Assembly (NCBI GenBank): GCA_003013855.2
Contig: ML058476.1
Span: 2,250,011 to 2,314,010 of the forward strand
Source: Liriodendron chinense
Taxonomy: Eukaryota > Streptophyta > Magnoliopsida > Magnoliales > Magnoliaceae
Length of the DNA: 64,000 bases
Reading direction: 5' to 3'
This document shows positions 24,701-32,205 of this stretch, in pieces (the first letter of the stretch is position 1; each line of letters begins with the position of its first letter). Below the pieces are notes generated by a model. It had not been told where the DNA came from, made no database searches, and was given only the letters and a program-made list of their open reading frames with translations. A program made the position numbers and the translations under genes.

Positions 24701-26789
24701 TGATTGTCCATTTCTTATTCATCGATCAATTGGTTTGGTTGACCATATTGGAGTGATTTTTGGGAGTGGTGGGCAATCAAGGCCTGCGCATTATGGATAG
24801 CCCAAACCAAGGTATCCCAAAACGGTCACGTATCGGCCGTATCGGCCGATACGTAACGGAAACGGTCATAACCGTTACGCGTTACGGGGTTGAAACGGCT
24901 GTAACGGCCCCGTATCAGCCCGTATTGGACCGTAACGGCCCCGTAACGGTCCTATAACAGTTTTTTTTTTTTTAAATAAAAAAGGGCCGTATCGGCCGAT
25001 ACGGGGTCCGTAACGGCCGTTACGGCCCGTATCGTAACGGTAACGGTGGTGGCCGTTATGGCCACTGTTACCGTTATGGGACACCTTGGCCCAAACCAAT
25101 TACTGTATAACCAACATAGACCATCACAAGTGTCTTCAAATCGTCCATCCTTTTGTATAAAAATGACCCCTTGATTATTAGACCAGACCAAGCCATTCAC
25201 CATTGGCCCTGGCCTGGCCTGGCCGGCTAGCTCGACCTGGCCTAGATTTGGGGAATTGGATGGTAGGTATTGGGGAAACTAGAACCTGAAGATGGACTTT
25301 GGCAAATAAGGGACATTCATCATGGATTGCAAAAATACGATTTTTGCGTCCTACATGGACATGCATAAAAAATATTATAAGAAAAAAAAAATCTTTTCAG
25401 AGTATGGAAACAAGATGTTTATCCCCAAAGAACTTCATTTAAAAGAAAGCAAATGCACTTTTTAGTACCGAGTACCAACATGCTTCACACCAGGAATAAC
25501 ATAAGCAACAGCAAGTCTGTCACGATTAATCCAACAAAACCCACAAAAAATGGCATTGAAGGTCTCTACTGATTTTCTTTTCCAAGATTTTTCCTAGGGG
25601 TCATTTGGATGCCTGTAAGTTCTATAAGTGGGAAGTGAATTCTTATAGGTGGTGTTTGGAAGAGGAAATTAGCATGTAGGTCACTTACAAACTTTAAGTC
25701 ACTTACAGGCAAAACTTCCAGGAAACTTCATAGGATTGGGGGTGAGAAGTCCCTTCCCTGTAAGTGACTTTCAGCTGTAAGTCACTTACCACTTAAAAAC
25801 TTTTAGGGGTTGTTTGGCAACGTGAATTTGAGTGCATTCAGAATCCAAAAGTCGTTTGGCAGTGTGGATTCGGAGGTATTTGAAATACATAGTTTTGGTG
25901 TGTTTTAAAATCTCTCCCTCTTGGTGTGAGTTGAAGTGAAATGCCTTTTTTGGCCCCTTTTTAAAGGCAAGAGAGTCAGCGTGAAACAAAGGTGTCACTA
26001 GGCTACTAATCCATTATACATGTGGCACACTAATGATACCCCAAAACAATCAAATCATTGGCTGCATCACTAAAGTTACATCGATAGAATTGATCCGAGC
26101 AGTACAAACATTGGCAAGTCGATCGTTTGTGATGCTATGCTTGTGGCCCACCTGAGGCTCAGAATTTCATCGGTTTTGGCCAAAGTATATATTTCAATGG
26201 GCTTATTACAATCATTGCTCGAATATCAAATATGTACGCTAATTTAGGATATTGAAGTTGATTTAGTATTCAATTTCTTGTAAATATGCTACAGAATTTC
26301 AATGCATTCCGATTACAAGCAGCCAAACACAACTGAGGATTCAGAATCACCATGATTTGTAATTTGGATTTCAATGCATTCCAAATATAAGCTCTAAAAC
26401 CAAACGAACCCTTACCATTTAAATTATTTAACAGGAAAATTTCTTGATACCAACCCTTTTTAAGTTCTCAAAAAGGTTACCCATAGAGAATTCATTCCCC
26501 AGCAGCTAACTAAAAAAGAGCTTGCATTCAACTGTACACGAAGAAATGAAGAAAGAATTCAGGAGAAAATTAGATATACTTCTAGGGCTTGAAGGAAGTG
26601 ATCTTGTACGAGAGAATCCAATCCATGTTTGCAGAGAACGTTAACAAACGAAACGAACTCAGATTCAATAGAAAGATCTCCCTTGTCTTTGAGGAGAAGT
26701 TCCGCGCAGGTGCAGTAACCGTTCCAGCTCTGCAGAATCTCGTCGATGGAGTCATCCTTCAGGGAGTCAAGAATCGCTAGGTTCTGCAT
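668..26789 (-). CDS. APC2: Anaphase-promoting complex subunit 2, N-terminal part (5 exons, continues off the left edge)
   Basis: APC2 is the cullin-homology scaffold of the APC/C ubiquitin ligase. It pairs with the RING subunit APC11 and acts in the nucleus and cytoplasm during mitosis. The coding join is 26789-26580, 24181-24092, 5765-5549, 1204-909 and 739-668. That is 885 nt or 295 codons with no internal stop, and every junction keeps frame with GT..AG borders. The encoded blocks follow the order I recall for plant APC2: LCKHGL near residue 53, KFWQHFDAYCDVA, EKCLLILVHAL, YFKERLEELS, GFTSMTEDAYASAIFLLLK and VHNLAGDDYKSPVLESIK. Plant APC2 is about 870 residues, so the cullin-homology and winged-helix parts lie beyond base 1. 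Introns 1-4 are 2398, 18326, 4344 and 169 bp. The large ones are filled with transposons but the splice sites look intact. Family identity rests on remembered motif order, not a search. Confidence 0.9.
909..1204 (-). CDS. APC2: APC2 coding exon 4
   Basis: This 296-bp exon completes a split Glu codon (PEILRLYFKERLEEL) and ends AIFLLLK before a GTAAGTT donor. The middle (DEDGCETQFKGDINLDKSSELF) is a variable acidic linker. The last third, GKVVRDLRSLGFTSMTED, is highly characteristic of plant APC2. The acceptor is TTCATTAG. Confidence 0.92.
1375..2011. mobile_element. Hairpin-forming hAT-like MITE in APC2 intron 3
   Basis: An 11-bp direct repeat GCTTCAACTAA (1364-1374 and 2012-2022) flanks a 637-bp unit rich in CGGGTT/GACCCAAC. 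Inside, about 1625-1690 and about 1800-1870 are inverted copies (GGTCCATGTGATG against CATCACATGGACC), giving a long hairpin. An 8-bp core of the flanking repeat would fit a hAT duplication. Terminal repeats are too weak to name the superfamily firmly. Confidence 0.6.
2057..2192. mobile_element. Tourist-like MITE (136 bp)
   Basis: The ends GGGTCTGTTGGGTG and (reverse) GAATCTGTTTGGGTG form terminal inverted repeats. They are flanked by the 3-bp duplication TAA (2054-2056 and 2193-2195), the PIF/Harbinger pattern. It lies in APC2 intron 3. Confidence 0.72.
2500..2960 (-). mobile_element. Degenerate LINE 3' fragment (zf-RVT region)
   Basis: The minus-strand translation contains VAWDKISTVDNLSKQHILLN. 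It matches the VGRGKVLTVDNLWKRG block of the clearer LINE copy at 22.75-23.53 kb, which is the zinc-binding region after reverse transcriptase in plant L1-type elements. It is broken by stops and 5' truncated. Confidence 0.6.
2961..5548. other. APC2 intron 3, remainder
   Basis: I see no recognisable element or exon here beyond short unsupported open frames on both strands. A LINE remnant may continue past 3000, but no motif supports it. Confidence 0.4.
5549..5765 (-). CDS. APC2: APC2 coding exon 3
   Basis: This 217-bp exon starts IQENWAQRVLCESLEE after a CTACAG acceptor and ends in phase 1 within LPWHFP+G before a GTGCTGG donor. It includes EKQYQEKCLLILVHALRS and RYRLMVSSVLLTTLP, a helical part of the N-terminal repeat region. 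It lies only 443 bp from the edge of the retrotransposon in intron 2. Confidence 0.9.
5766..6207. other. APC2 intron 2, acceptor side
   Basis: From about 5985 to 6110 there is GACCCAACC/GGGTCGG-type sequence like the hAT-like MITEs elsewhere in the window. Only one arm is visible, and the Ty3/Gypsy element follows at 6213 after its target duplication. Confidence 0.4.
6213..7146 (-). repeat. 3' LTR of the chromovirus
   Basis: This 934-bp LTR is preceded by GAGGA. It contains a GC-rich cluster at about 6838-6955 built from CGCTCGGTCGAGCGCCCGAG and repeated TCGGGCGCCC units. The integrase/chromodomain frame enters it and ends at 7062. Confidence 0.93.
7062..8568 (-). pseudogene. pol: Integrase and chromodomain region of the chromovirus
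   Basis: Integrase begins with the HHCC zinc region (ELHSGGIAGHFGRDKT). A one-base frameshift near 8375 follows. The catalytic core then has Asp in ISMDFVLGLPK, Asp in IVSDRDVRF and Glu in QIEVVNRSLGN. An in-frame stop replaces a Trp codon just before 8030. The C-terminal 322-codon frame ends with a chromodomain (about 7180-7352; ILDDKIVSTRDGG, RYLVKWKNKPSSESTWL). Such chromodomains are known to steer chromovirus integration toward marked chromatin. The frame crosses the polypurine tract and stops at 7062, inside the 3' LTR. Confidence 0.92.
7149..7157 (-). other. Polypurine tract of the chromovirus
   Basis: On the minus strand the sequence just before the 3' LTR reads CTCGGGGGGAAT. The G-run is the plus-strand primer candidate. 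It is also translated as part of the chromodomain frame (HSGGID). Confidence 0.75.
8575..9175 (-). pseudogene. pol: RNase H region of the chromovirus
   Basis: This is the continuation of pol on the other side of the inner insertion, starting TIMAPIIECMKKGEF. RNase H motifs are CDASGVGIGGVLSQ, the catalytic Glu in STYDKEFYAVVQSL, and LFSDHEALRYLHSQ. The frame ends LSSD followed by an in-frame TAG near 8578, after which the integrase frame continues. Confidence 0.93.
9176..11102 (+). repeat. 5' LTR of the nested element (with a 137-bp deletion)
   Basis: This 1927-bp LTR lacks a 137-bp block present in LTR2 (15259-15395). The block is bounded by CTCTT in LTR2 and a single CTCTT remains here, the signature of slippage or illegitimate recombination. 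The loss starts about 10 bp past the TATA box, so it probably removes the transcription start region. A short duplication (GAGTCTGAGAC) occurs near 9318. Confidence 0.92.
10307..10313 (+). promoter_or_regulatory. LTR1 TATA box next to a deletion
   Basis: TATAAAA is intact, but the sequence from about 10 bp downstream is missing compared with LTR2, so the transcript start it normally sets is probably lost. Confidence 0.6.
11109..11126 (+). other. Primer-binding site (tRNA-Asp type) of the nested element
   Basis: TGGCGCCGTTGCCGGGGA starts six bases after LTR1. It is the well-known primer site used by Athila/Tat-type elements. Confidence 0.92.
11377..12864 (+). CDS. Orphan 495-codon ORF of the nested element (gag-derived?)
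   Basis: This is a single uninterrupted frame, ATG 11377 to TAG 12864, about 250 bp after the primer site. The first 60 residues contain QRKTLRDYWVENNKS, faintly like the TLREY-type N-terminus of Athila gag. The rest is acidic and Ser/Glu/Asp-rich (DEPEESTKSESDS, SLEDLPSIEEEFL), with no zinc knuckle, protease or polymerase motif. I see no signal peptide or membrane segment. Its intact state, beside a broken host element, suggests a recent insertion or selection on the reading frame. A gag remnant or a trans-acting factor are both possible, and no function is assigned. Confidence 0.7.
   Translation: MYDWTNGAYKYLLEDETSDWETQTHCDRDSSKHEYFIEIQRTSTTPQRKTLRDYWVENNKSVPPSLTGGRNKKKDWGSNDQSVKTLRDHLYGYAYQPSYQYSSYNTYGLYRESPHTSSPMEDQPTMDANNYPQEFLSHDPQPTRTLEDTLREFMEITEQCIQNLSPSQNPEPDIGNTESIPNIEEDVAIQAQPSSDLMTKLLGDVDLSNPTITIDYGESTISFSYSDLNNEKISRTVDEPEESTKSESDSLIAYNEGLKDDCESMISSSKGPNVFESLEDILAREMAEVDIFESFHQQQMPDSIVEELPRVENSVSLDDGVAQSKISKDQPMLDDVLTTESENFSLEDLPSIEEEFLTLETEFPQSLRENEDPSSDSLDFLEECMTHPYNLDDEMIKELDSLLDTVSVSEEHHSTDLHSLPLFVETTCNSEFVEETTQTKEYLMNVPPPSWVLQPIENSNWEDPFLINYNSIQNLRRYLFAALISSLHACGAHYD
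12865..14114 (+). other. Non-coding 3' interior of the nested element
   Basis: This is untranslated-type sequence. ACATTGAGGACAATGT at 13160-13175 is followed by GGTTGGGGGGTG (13183-13194), and the same 12-mer recurs as the true polypurine tract. No frame with recognisable domains is present. Confidence 0.65.
14103..14114 (+). other. Polypurine tract of the nested element
   Basis: GGTTGGGGGGTG directly abuts the TG of LTR2, as expected for the plus-strand primer. Confidence 0.85.
14115..16169 (+). repeat. 3' LTR of the nested element (full length)
   Basis: This 2055-bp LTR is colinear with 9176-11102 and carries the 137-bp block missing there. It contains paired GACCGGTCAAGACCGGTCGG-type palindromes at 14361-14386 and 14427-14459. 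Confidence 0.93.
15238..15244 (+). promoter_or_regulatory. LTR TATA box
   Basis: TATAAAA lies in the context CTCTATAAAAGGAGG. The same box is at 10307-10313 in LTR1. It is the best promoter candidate of the nested element. A second, weaker TTTATAAAAG lies about 370 bp upstream in each LTR. Confidence 0.65.
16175..17111 (-). pseudogene. pol: Reverse transcriptase region of the chromovirus
   Basis: This encodes the RT palm (GTWRMCVDNRAINKI, FFKIDLKSGYHQIR, GLTNAPSTFM) and the catalytic motif VVYFDDILIYS. Immediately after YFDD the frame ends and a shifted frame resumes at LKKCAFMSSQVVFLGF. The usual connecting segment of about 25 residues is absent, implying a short deletion. The thumb (EWPEPRNIHEVRSFHGLATFY) runs up to the insertion point of the second retroelement at 16169/16174. 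Confidence 0.92.
17078..18826 (-). pseudogene. gag: gag-protease region of the chromovirus
   Basis: The frame starts at ATG 18826 (MPTRRGKGFGLQPT) with a leucine-rich coiled-coil-like stretch. It hits a TAA at 18716-18718, then reopens for 519 codons from 18637. It shows a typical plant Gypsy gag core (FDVRLDPKAFLDWV, FAKMKLVGQAKLFW), one CCHC knuckle CYECGNLGHVSNQC, and an aspartic protease active site VDSGSCQNVIS. A frameshift near 17155 separates it from the following RT frame. Function: capsid formation and processing of the polyprotein. Confidence 0.9.
19103..19113 (-). other. Primer-binding site of the chromovirus (tRNA-iMet type)
   Basis: On the minus strand this reads TGGTATCAGAG, four bases inside the 5' LTR. 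It is the usual complement of the 3' end of initiator methionine tRNA. Confidence 0.92.
19118..20056 (-). repeat. 5' LTR of the chromovirus
   Basis: This 939-bp LTR is nearly identical to the 6213-7146 copy and is followed by GAGGA at 20057-20061. It has the same GC-rich palindromic cluster at about 19741-19862. In element orientation it supplies the promoter. Confidence 0.93.
20062..22744. other. APC2 intron 2, middle part: mixed repeats
   Basis: From 20062 to about 21002 the sequence looks like the downstream part of another LTR (T-rich tracts, CCCTAA-rich leader-like sequence, ending TTCCGCATCA), but no partner end or duplication was found. From 21390 to 21740 there is GACCCGG/GGGTTGG-type sequence of hAT-like MITEs. 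A CA-rich microsatellite lies at 22024-22085. No exon was recognised. Confidence 0.45.
22745..23530 (-). mobile_element. LINE (L1-type) 3' fragment in APC2 intron 2
   Basis: On the minus strand this encodes FCWQLEKFRCFSVRSFYKLI, FIWSYGAPLKVAAYA and then, past a stop at a Trp position, LVGRGKVLTVDNLWKRGMIL with CLMCMAESETVSHLFMQC. This is the zf-RVT domain that follows reverse transcriptase in plant LINEs. It ends at the low-coordinate side in an A-rich tail (TTTTTTT near 22752 on the plus strand). The RT and endonuclease are missing, so it is a 5'-truncated insertion. Confidence 0.82.
24092..24181 (-). CDS. APC2: APC2 coding exon 2
   Basis: This 30-codon exon is phase 0 at both ends. It encodes ETFRKNGVMKFWQHF then DAYCDVAMLETDKPL. 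The acceptor is TTTCTGCAG and the donor is GTATGGC. The 18.3-kb TE-filled intron 2 starts immediately after it. Confidence 0.88.
24808..25088. mobile_element. hAT-type MITE with CpG-rich palindromic interior
   Basis: An 8-bp duplication GCCCAAAC (24800-24807 and 25089-25096) flanks a 281-bp unit. Its ends are inverted repeats (CAAGGTATCCCAAAACGG against CAAGGTGTCCCATAACGG). The interior consists of alternating CGTATCGGCCGATACG and CCGTTACGG motifs around a T-run. It lies in APC2 intron 1. Confidence 0.88.
25806..26411. mobile_element. Tourist-like (PIF/Harbinger) element in APC2 intron 1
   Basis: The ends GGGGTTGTTTGGCAACG and (reverse) GGGTTCGTTTGGTTTTAG are flanked by TTA (25803-25805 and 26412-26414). 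It is 606 bp with no coding capacity. A related but less clean repeat with GTAAGTCACTTAC inversions lies just before it (about 25597-25800). Confidence 0.72.
26580..26789 (-). CDS. APC2: APC2 coding exon 1
   Basis: This exon holds the start codon (ATG at 26789-26787) and 70 codons in phase 0, ending LQALE before a GTATATC donor. The next exon continues with ETFRKNG, as expected for plant APC2. The start is chosen because the protein opens MQNLAILDSL and the homologous N-terminal block follows directly. A foldback MITE begins about 170 bp upstream, so promoter and 5' UTR are squeezed between it and the ATG. No clear TATA box was identified. Confidence 0.88.
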
Positions 26790-26961
26790 TTGAAGAAAAG
26801 GCTGCGGGAGAAACGTCTCAGAAGATGAAGTTGAGGATCATAAGACAGAACCCCAACCGCTAGAATGACTGTATCAGAAGGGCACAGAGAGAGAGGCGTA
26901 CATTTTCGTGATTTTGGTTTGGCGCCTAGAAACAGACCTCCGCTGGGAGTGTTAATCTCTT

Positions 26962-27345
26962 GAGAGTGGATTAGGTGCGGTCGTGGCCTCACCAAGCTTG
27001 GTGAGGCCCTTACCCTAGGGCCCACCTCGATGTATGTGTTGTATATCCACGCCGTCCATACGTTTTTCCAGATTATTTTAGAGCACAATTTAATAATCAA
27101 GCAGATACGAATCTGAGGTGGACCACACTATAAGGAAACAGTGGTGATTGAACGCCCACCATTAAAAACTTCCAAGGCTATGATTTATGTGTTTTATCCA
27201 CGCTGGTGTGACCCGCTTGAGTTTTGGATCTAACTCCTTCTGTGCCCGTCCTAACATGACGGGGTGGATTTCTCACAAACAATACGGTAGACCCCACCTA
27301 ACTTCCTGTGCGACAAGCTATCTAAGATCATCTGCGTCTCGTCAC
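26962..27345. mobile_element. Foldback MITE upstream of APC2, degraded
   Basis: Starting GAGAGTGGATTAGGTGCGG, it shares the recurring window motifs CCACGCCGTCCATAC, AGGTGGACCACAC and GTGGTGATTGAACG. It starts about 170 bp from the APC2 ATG and so sits in the promoter region. Its ends are unclear. Confidence 0.55.
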
Positions 27346-27405
27346 CAGGCAGGAGCAGATTAGGTGCGGCCCTTGCCTCACCAACGCAGTGCGCGGCCCT
27401 CGACT

Positions 27406-27924
27406 GAGAGCGGATTGCCTGTGACCCAGGGCACAGAAATATCTCTGTACCCAGGGCTGTGTAGGTTCCACAGGGATGTCTGTGATAAATCCACTACGTC
27501 CCTTCTTTTTTAAAGACAACAGTAGATCAGTATTCTAAAAAATAAGGGATATTCAAAACTCAGGTGGCCCACACCAACAAAACAGTGGGAACACCAACGT
27601 CCACCATTGAAACCTTCCTGGAGTTGACCATGATGTTTATATGCCATCCAAACCGTTCACAGAATTATTAACACTCATATATACTGTAAAGAAAAATATC
27701 ATCCCGATGCCAAACTTTATCACCGGTAACTGTTCAATACCCACTGTTTCTTGTGGTATGGCCCACCTGAGTTTTTTATCTGCATTATTTTTAGTATACT
27801 GTCCTAACTTGGTCTTCCAAAACAGATGGACGGAGTGGATTTATCAACGTACATCCCTTTGGACCCTACACAGCCCTGGCTACAGAGATATCTCTGTGCC
27901 CGGGGTCACAGGCAATCCGCTCTC
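27406..27924. mobile_element. Mutator-like MITE, 519 bp, perfect 9-bp duplication
   Basis: Terminal inverted repeats of about 60 bp start GAGAGCGGATTGCCTGTGAC at both ends. The flanks are CCCTCGACT at 27397-27405 and 27925-27933. A 9-bp duplication with long terminal repeats is diagnostic of Mutator-like elements. It inserted into the left duplication of the neighbouring 27936-28454 element, so it is the younger of the two. Confidence 0.9.
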
Positions 27925-27935
27925 CCCTCGACTAT

Positions 27936-28454
27936 GGGAGCGGATTGGGTGTTACCCTGGTAACACCTTAGTGGGCGTTACCCCTACCATGTGGGGCCTA
28001 CCTTGATGTATTTTTTATATATTCATGCCGTCCATCTTTTGTTACGCCTAATGCTAGGACAAGATCCAAAATTATAAGAAGATCCAAATCTCAGGTGGAC
28101 CATACCAATAGAAAGAGTGATGAATAATCATTAAAAGCATTTTACGGGCCATAAAAGTTTTAGATCAAGCTGATATTTAAATTTTCCATTCATCCATACC
28201 TTCATGACATTATGAAGAGCTTGGATTGCAAATCAACATTACCAAAACCTTACAATGGGCTCTTTGGAATTTTTAATGATGGGCTCTGAATCAGCACTGT
28301 TTCCAGTGGTATGTTCCACTTGAGATTTGGATTTGTATAATTTTTGAAATACCTCCTAAAATGGGTGATAGACGGACAAAATACTATCTATGTGAACCAC
28401 ACAATAGAGGTAACATCCACTAAGCTGTTCCAGGGTAACACCTAATTCGCTCCC
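27936..28454. mobile_element. Second Mutator-like MITE, 519 bp
   Basis: The ends GGGAGCGGATTGGGTGTTAC and (reverse) GGGAGCGAATTAGGTGTTAC are flanked by CTCGACTAT (27927-27935) and CTCGACTAC (28455-28463), agreeing at eight of nine bases. The interior folds back. It is related to, but distinct from, the adjacent element. Confidence 0.86.
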
Positions 28455-28889
28455 CTCGACTACGGCTTGGCTTAGCTTGATGTATGTATTATATATCCAT
28501 GCAGTCCATCTATTTTGTTTGATTATTTTAGGGCATCACGGTAAAGCTGAAGTGGATCTAAATCTTAGGTGGACCATACTGTTGAATGCTTCACAATTAG
28601 AATTTTTTAGGGCCCGTCGAATGCTTCCCTTAATGTTTATTTGCCACCAAGACTGTTGATTAGGTCACAAAAACTTCGATGAAGGGGAAAAAAATATCAA
28701 CTTGATCTGAAACTTTTGTGGCCTACAAGGTGTTAATAATCAATCACCACTTTTTCATATGGTGTTGTCCACCTGAGATTTGGATCTACTTCATTTTTAG
28801 GCTTATGTATTACAAATAATCTGAAAAAAATGCATGAACTGAGTGGATATATAATACATGCATCAAAGTGGTCCTATGGTGCTGTTAGT

Positions 28890-30830
28890 GCACTTTTCTG
28901 TGGCATACTAGTGCACTTTGTTTGTCAATTACTTAGGTCAGTGAGTCTAGTGTCGGTTGAGCTTAATGAAGATGAAGACCGAAGACTCAAGTGGCCCTGC
29001 TGCATCAAGGAAGAAGAAACAGGTAAAAGTGATGCCTTGGTGTGCCTTAACCTTGACCAAAACCTAACCCAAAACTTCTTAGATGACTTGGACCAACTAG
29101 GTATACCCTTAGTCATCATCATTAGTCTTAGAACTCCATGAAAAACATGATAAGTTAGACTAATTTAAGAGGTGAAAGCTGTTGTAAACAAAATAGCTCA
29201 AAACAGCAGTTTTCGATTGATCTCCGATCAATCGGACGTTGGCTCCGATAGGACTCTGATCAATCGGACCGAAGCTCCGATCAATCAGAAATTTTTCCAG
29301 CAACCTTGAAAATCCAATGGACATATTTTCGATCAATCGGACAGTCTTCCGATCTATCGGAAGGGGTCCGTCCGATCAATCGGAATATCTTCCAGAGACT
29401 TCACTGGATAGATTTCCGATCAATCGGACTTGTCTCCGATCAATCGGACAGGTCTCCGATCAATCGGACCTTTTTCCGATCAATCGGAGATGCGCTTTGA
29501 CCATTGGAAGAAAATCTATTTAAGATGGGGGATTCGTTTTTTAGCCAAGAGAGGGAATTTTGAAGAGATAGGAGCCACCATTGTTGAAGATCATTAAGAG
29601 CCATATTCCTAACCCAAACAAGTGATCTTCTTTGTGATTCATCACAAGTATGGAGCATTCAAAGCTCAAGAAGAAGATGCACTTATTCCTCTTTTGATCT
29701 CTAGAGATTGGATTGATCTTGATAGTCATATTCCTATCCAATACTCAATGATGAGATCATTGTAGGTGAGACTCTCTAGGTAACTCATTCCCATAAGTTG
29801 TAGAGATCTCAAACCTACCTTCCCTAGCACCTTGGGCATCTCCAATGGAGCATCACATGCAAGGTAGCTGATCTTGGAGCTGAAGCCTTGGCAAAGCAGC
29901 GACGTCAAAGATCGGGGGAGCACAAGGGGAGCTGATTCAAGCACGGGAGAGCGAGAAGAAGCAACCCAAAGCAGCGCTACAAAGTGGCTCAATCCGACAA
30001 GTAAGGTTGTCTTGTTAGGAGTCCATCCACTCAATTCCCTATGGGGGTTAAGTGTAGAGTTTGTTTGACAAACTCGACCTAGGGTTGTTAGCCGATCCTT
30101 GGCCTACTAATTGGGCCTAAAATCTAGGGACGTCGGCCGTTCCTTAGCACATTAGTCAGGCCTAAACAAAGTCTCCAAGGGGGAGCCACCAACACTGGTG
30201 CAAACGTGTAGGTTGGGAGGAACCTGTAAACTCCCATTTGGGTGGATCCGAGTTAAAACACCTTGGTTGGGAGGAACCAGATTTAAACTCCCCAGTGAAT
30301 GCCAGTGTGCTCAAAGGGGTTGAGTATTTGAACCGGGAGTGGAGTAGACAAGTAGTCGAACCACTATACATCCTTGTGTTTGTGATTGATCTTGAGCACA
30401 TTTCTCTTTATGCATTGTGTTTAATTGTTAATTATGTATGCTTAGTTAGGAATGTATGCTTAACACTTGATAGGCACATCCACACTCATAAGATGTACTT
30501 TCACTACCTCAAGTAGACTTGAACTTATTGATCCATCCTCATTCAAGTCTATTTGAGTAGCATAGATTAGGTTCTTCATTAGCTTAATCATTTATTAATC
30601 TATGCTTGTTTAGACTAGGTTGTTTATAGCTTTTATCATATGCTAGTATTTTGATTGGACCCACTTAGGCTTGGAAGCCGAAGTGTTAATCGCTTACGTG
30701 GTTCAATTTGTTAAATTTGTTAAGTAGGCGAAAAGATTTTTGAAAAGGTCCTAATCACCCCCTCCTATAGGTTTAGCCATAATTCTAGTTGCTCTTTAAG
30801 CTTCCTCATGTGTATGCATAGGGTGTCGTG
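28890..30830 (+). mobile_element. LTR-like fragment (Copia SIRE-type?) with palindrome cluster
   Basis: At 29214-29492 there are about 11 copies of the near-palindrome CTCCGATCAATCGGAC, some mutated. A TATTTAAG box follows at 29518, then leader-like sequence, and CCTAATCACCCCCTCC near 30750, a wording typical of the ends of plant SIRE-like LTRs. Boundaries and target duplication were not found, and no gag or pol follows, so a solo or truncated LTR is likely. Confidence 0.5.
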
Positions 30831-32205
30831 TTAGACTACCCGACGCAATTTCAGGTGCAACCCTCTTTGTGGTCCGACTAATGCACCATCTCCCGTCCTC
30901 TCTCCCACTTACCAATTTTTCTCCCTCAAAAGATCAAAATTGGCCCGTTTGAATGATAAATCTTAGCAGTTAATTATGTTGCGCCCACTTAGCCTGTGCA
31001 ATGGCCTAAAAATTAAGAAATAAACCTTTCATAAGGTGAGCCACAAGCAGTGTTTGCATTATATCCGATATTTTCGAAATATCCCCGATATTATCTCTAT
31101 TTCTAGCTCAGCGATACCGATAACACCGGTAGCGATACCGATAACACTAATAGTATAAAAATTCTAGGTATCGGCAATGTGTTACTAAATATCGCTAATG
31201 TATCGATATTGTAAATATTTTCAATTGTGTAAATTTCAAGCATCATTTGTATTGCCAATGCATTGATACCGCCAGACCGGCAAAGTTTGACCCGACCCGC
31301 TAACCCGACCCGACCCGACCCGGTTTTTTCTAGTTTAGGGTTGAAAATTTTGACCCGAATTCAATTTTTGGGTTGACCCGACCCGACCCGGATTTTTATG
31401 GGTCGGGTTAGGGTTAAAGGTGACCCGACCCGACTTGACCCGACCCGAATCATATGGGGGTTAAGTAGACTATTATATATTAATTTTCTTATTAGTTAAA
31501 TAATATATAGTTTTTTTTCTCACACCAATGATCACATTTTATGACATGTAGAGTTAAAATATCATGAGATTTTTTATTTATTTATGGTACTGATTTACTG
31601 AAGAATTGAAATGGTAGCTAATGGTCCATAAAATAAATTAATAAAATTATTTTAATGGTTATATTTATTTGATTGTTGATAGGAATTTATTGGATGGTTA
31701 AAATGAAAGGATCAAATGGTTCCATTTTAATAATTGTGTCCATAATTTAACTATTTAAAAAATTAAATATCAAATGGTCTTGTTGATTTGATCCAATGGT
31801 CAAAAAATAAAAATAAAATTGTTGGACATTAATTGAATGGTTTGGATGAAATATTAAATGTCAAATTCAAAAAGTTTTACATGCAAGAGTATCAAGAAAC
31901 ATTCTCTGTAGATGCATTTAAAAAAAGCCATTATAAATTCTCTATTTCTAAAACCCTTATAGTGGGTTGTAAAGAGAGGGTTTCTTTTAGCCACATGAGA
32001 TAGAGAGAACAAGCTGTGCTATTTGTTTCATCCATGCCATCTCATCACTCTAATAACGTTGATGCTTAAAGAAGTATGCTTTAAATCTATACTTCATTCT
32101 ATCTATTTATTTTTCTCATTCGGTATTTGCGTAATAGAAATACTCTATAAAAAAGCCTCGGTTATATATGTGTGTGTGTGTGCGCGCGCGCGCGCGACCT
32201 CATGG

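Larger units (their letters stand above)
27351..28885. mobile_element. Foldback MITE hosting two later Mutator-like insertions
   Basis: The left part (27351-27405, GGAGCAGATTAGGTGCGG) continues at 28455 (CTCGACTACGG, then GATGTATGTATTATATATCC) once the two 519-bp insertions are removed. The rest has the usual hairpin arms of this family (28560-28850). The right end may be truncated by the LTR that follows. Confidence 0.6.

Noticed and set aside
28830..29141. 103-codon plus-strand frame at the start of the SIRE-like LTR
   Set aside because: It lies across a MITE/LTR junction and shows no protein motif.
29214..29492. Regularly spaced repeats reminiscent of a CRISPR array
   Set aside because: Spacing is irregular, repeats are near-palindromes within an LTR-like sequence, and the DNA is a plant nuclear genome.
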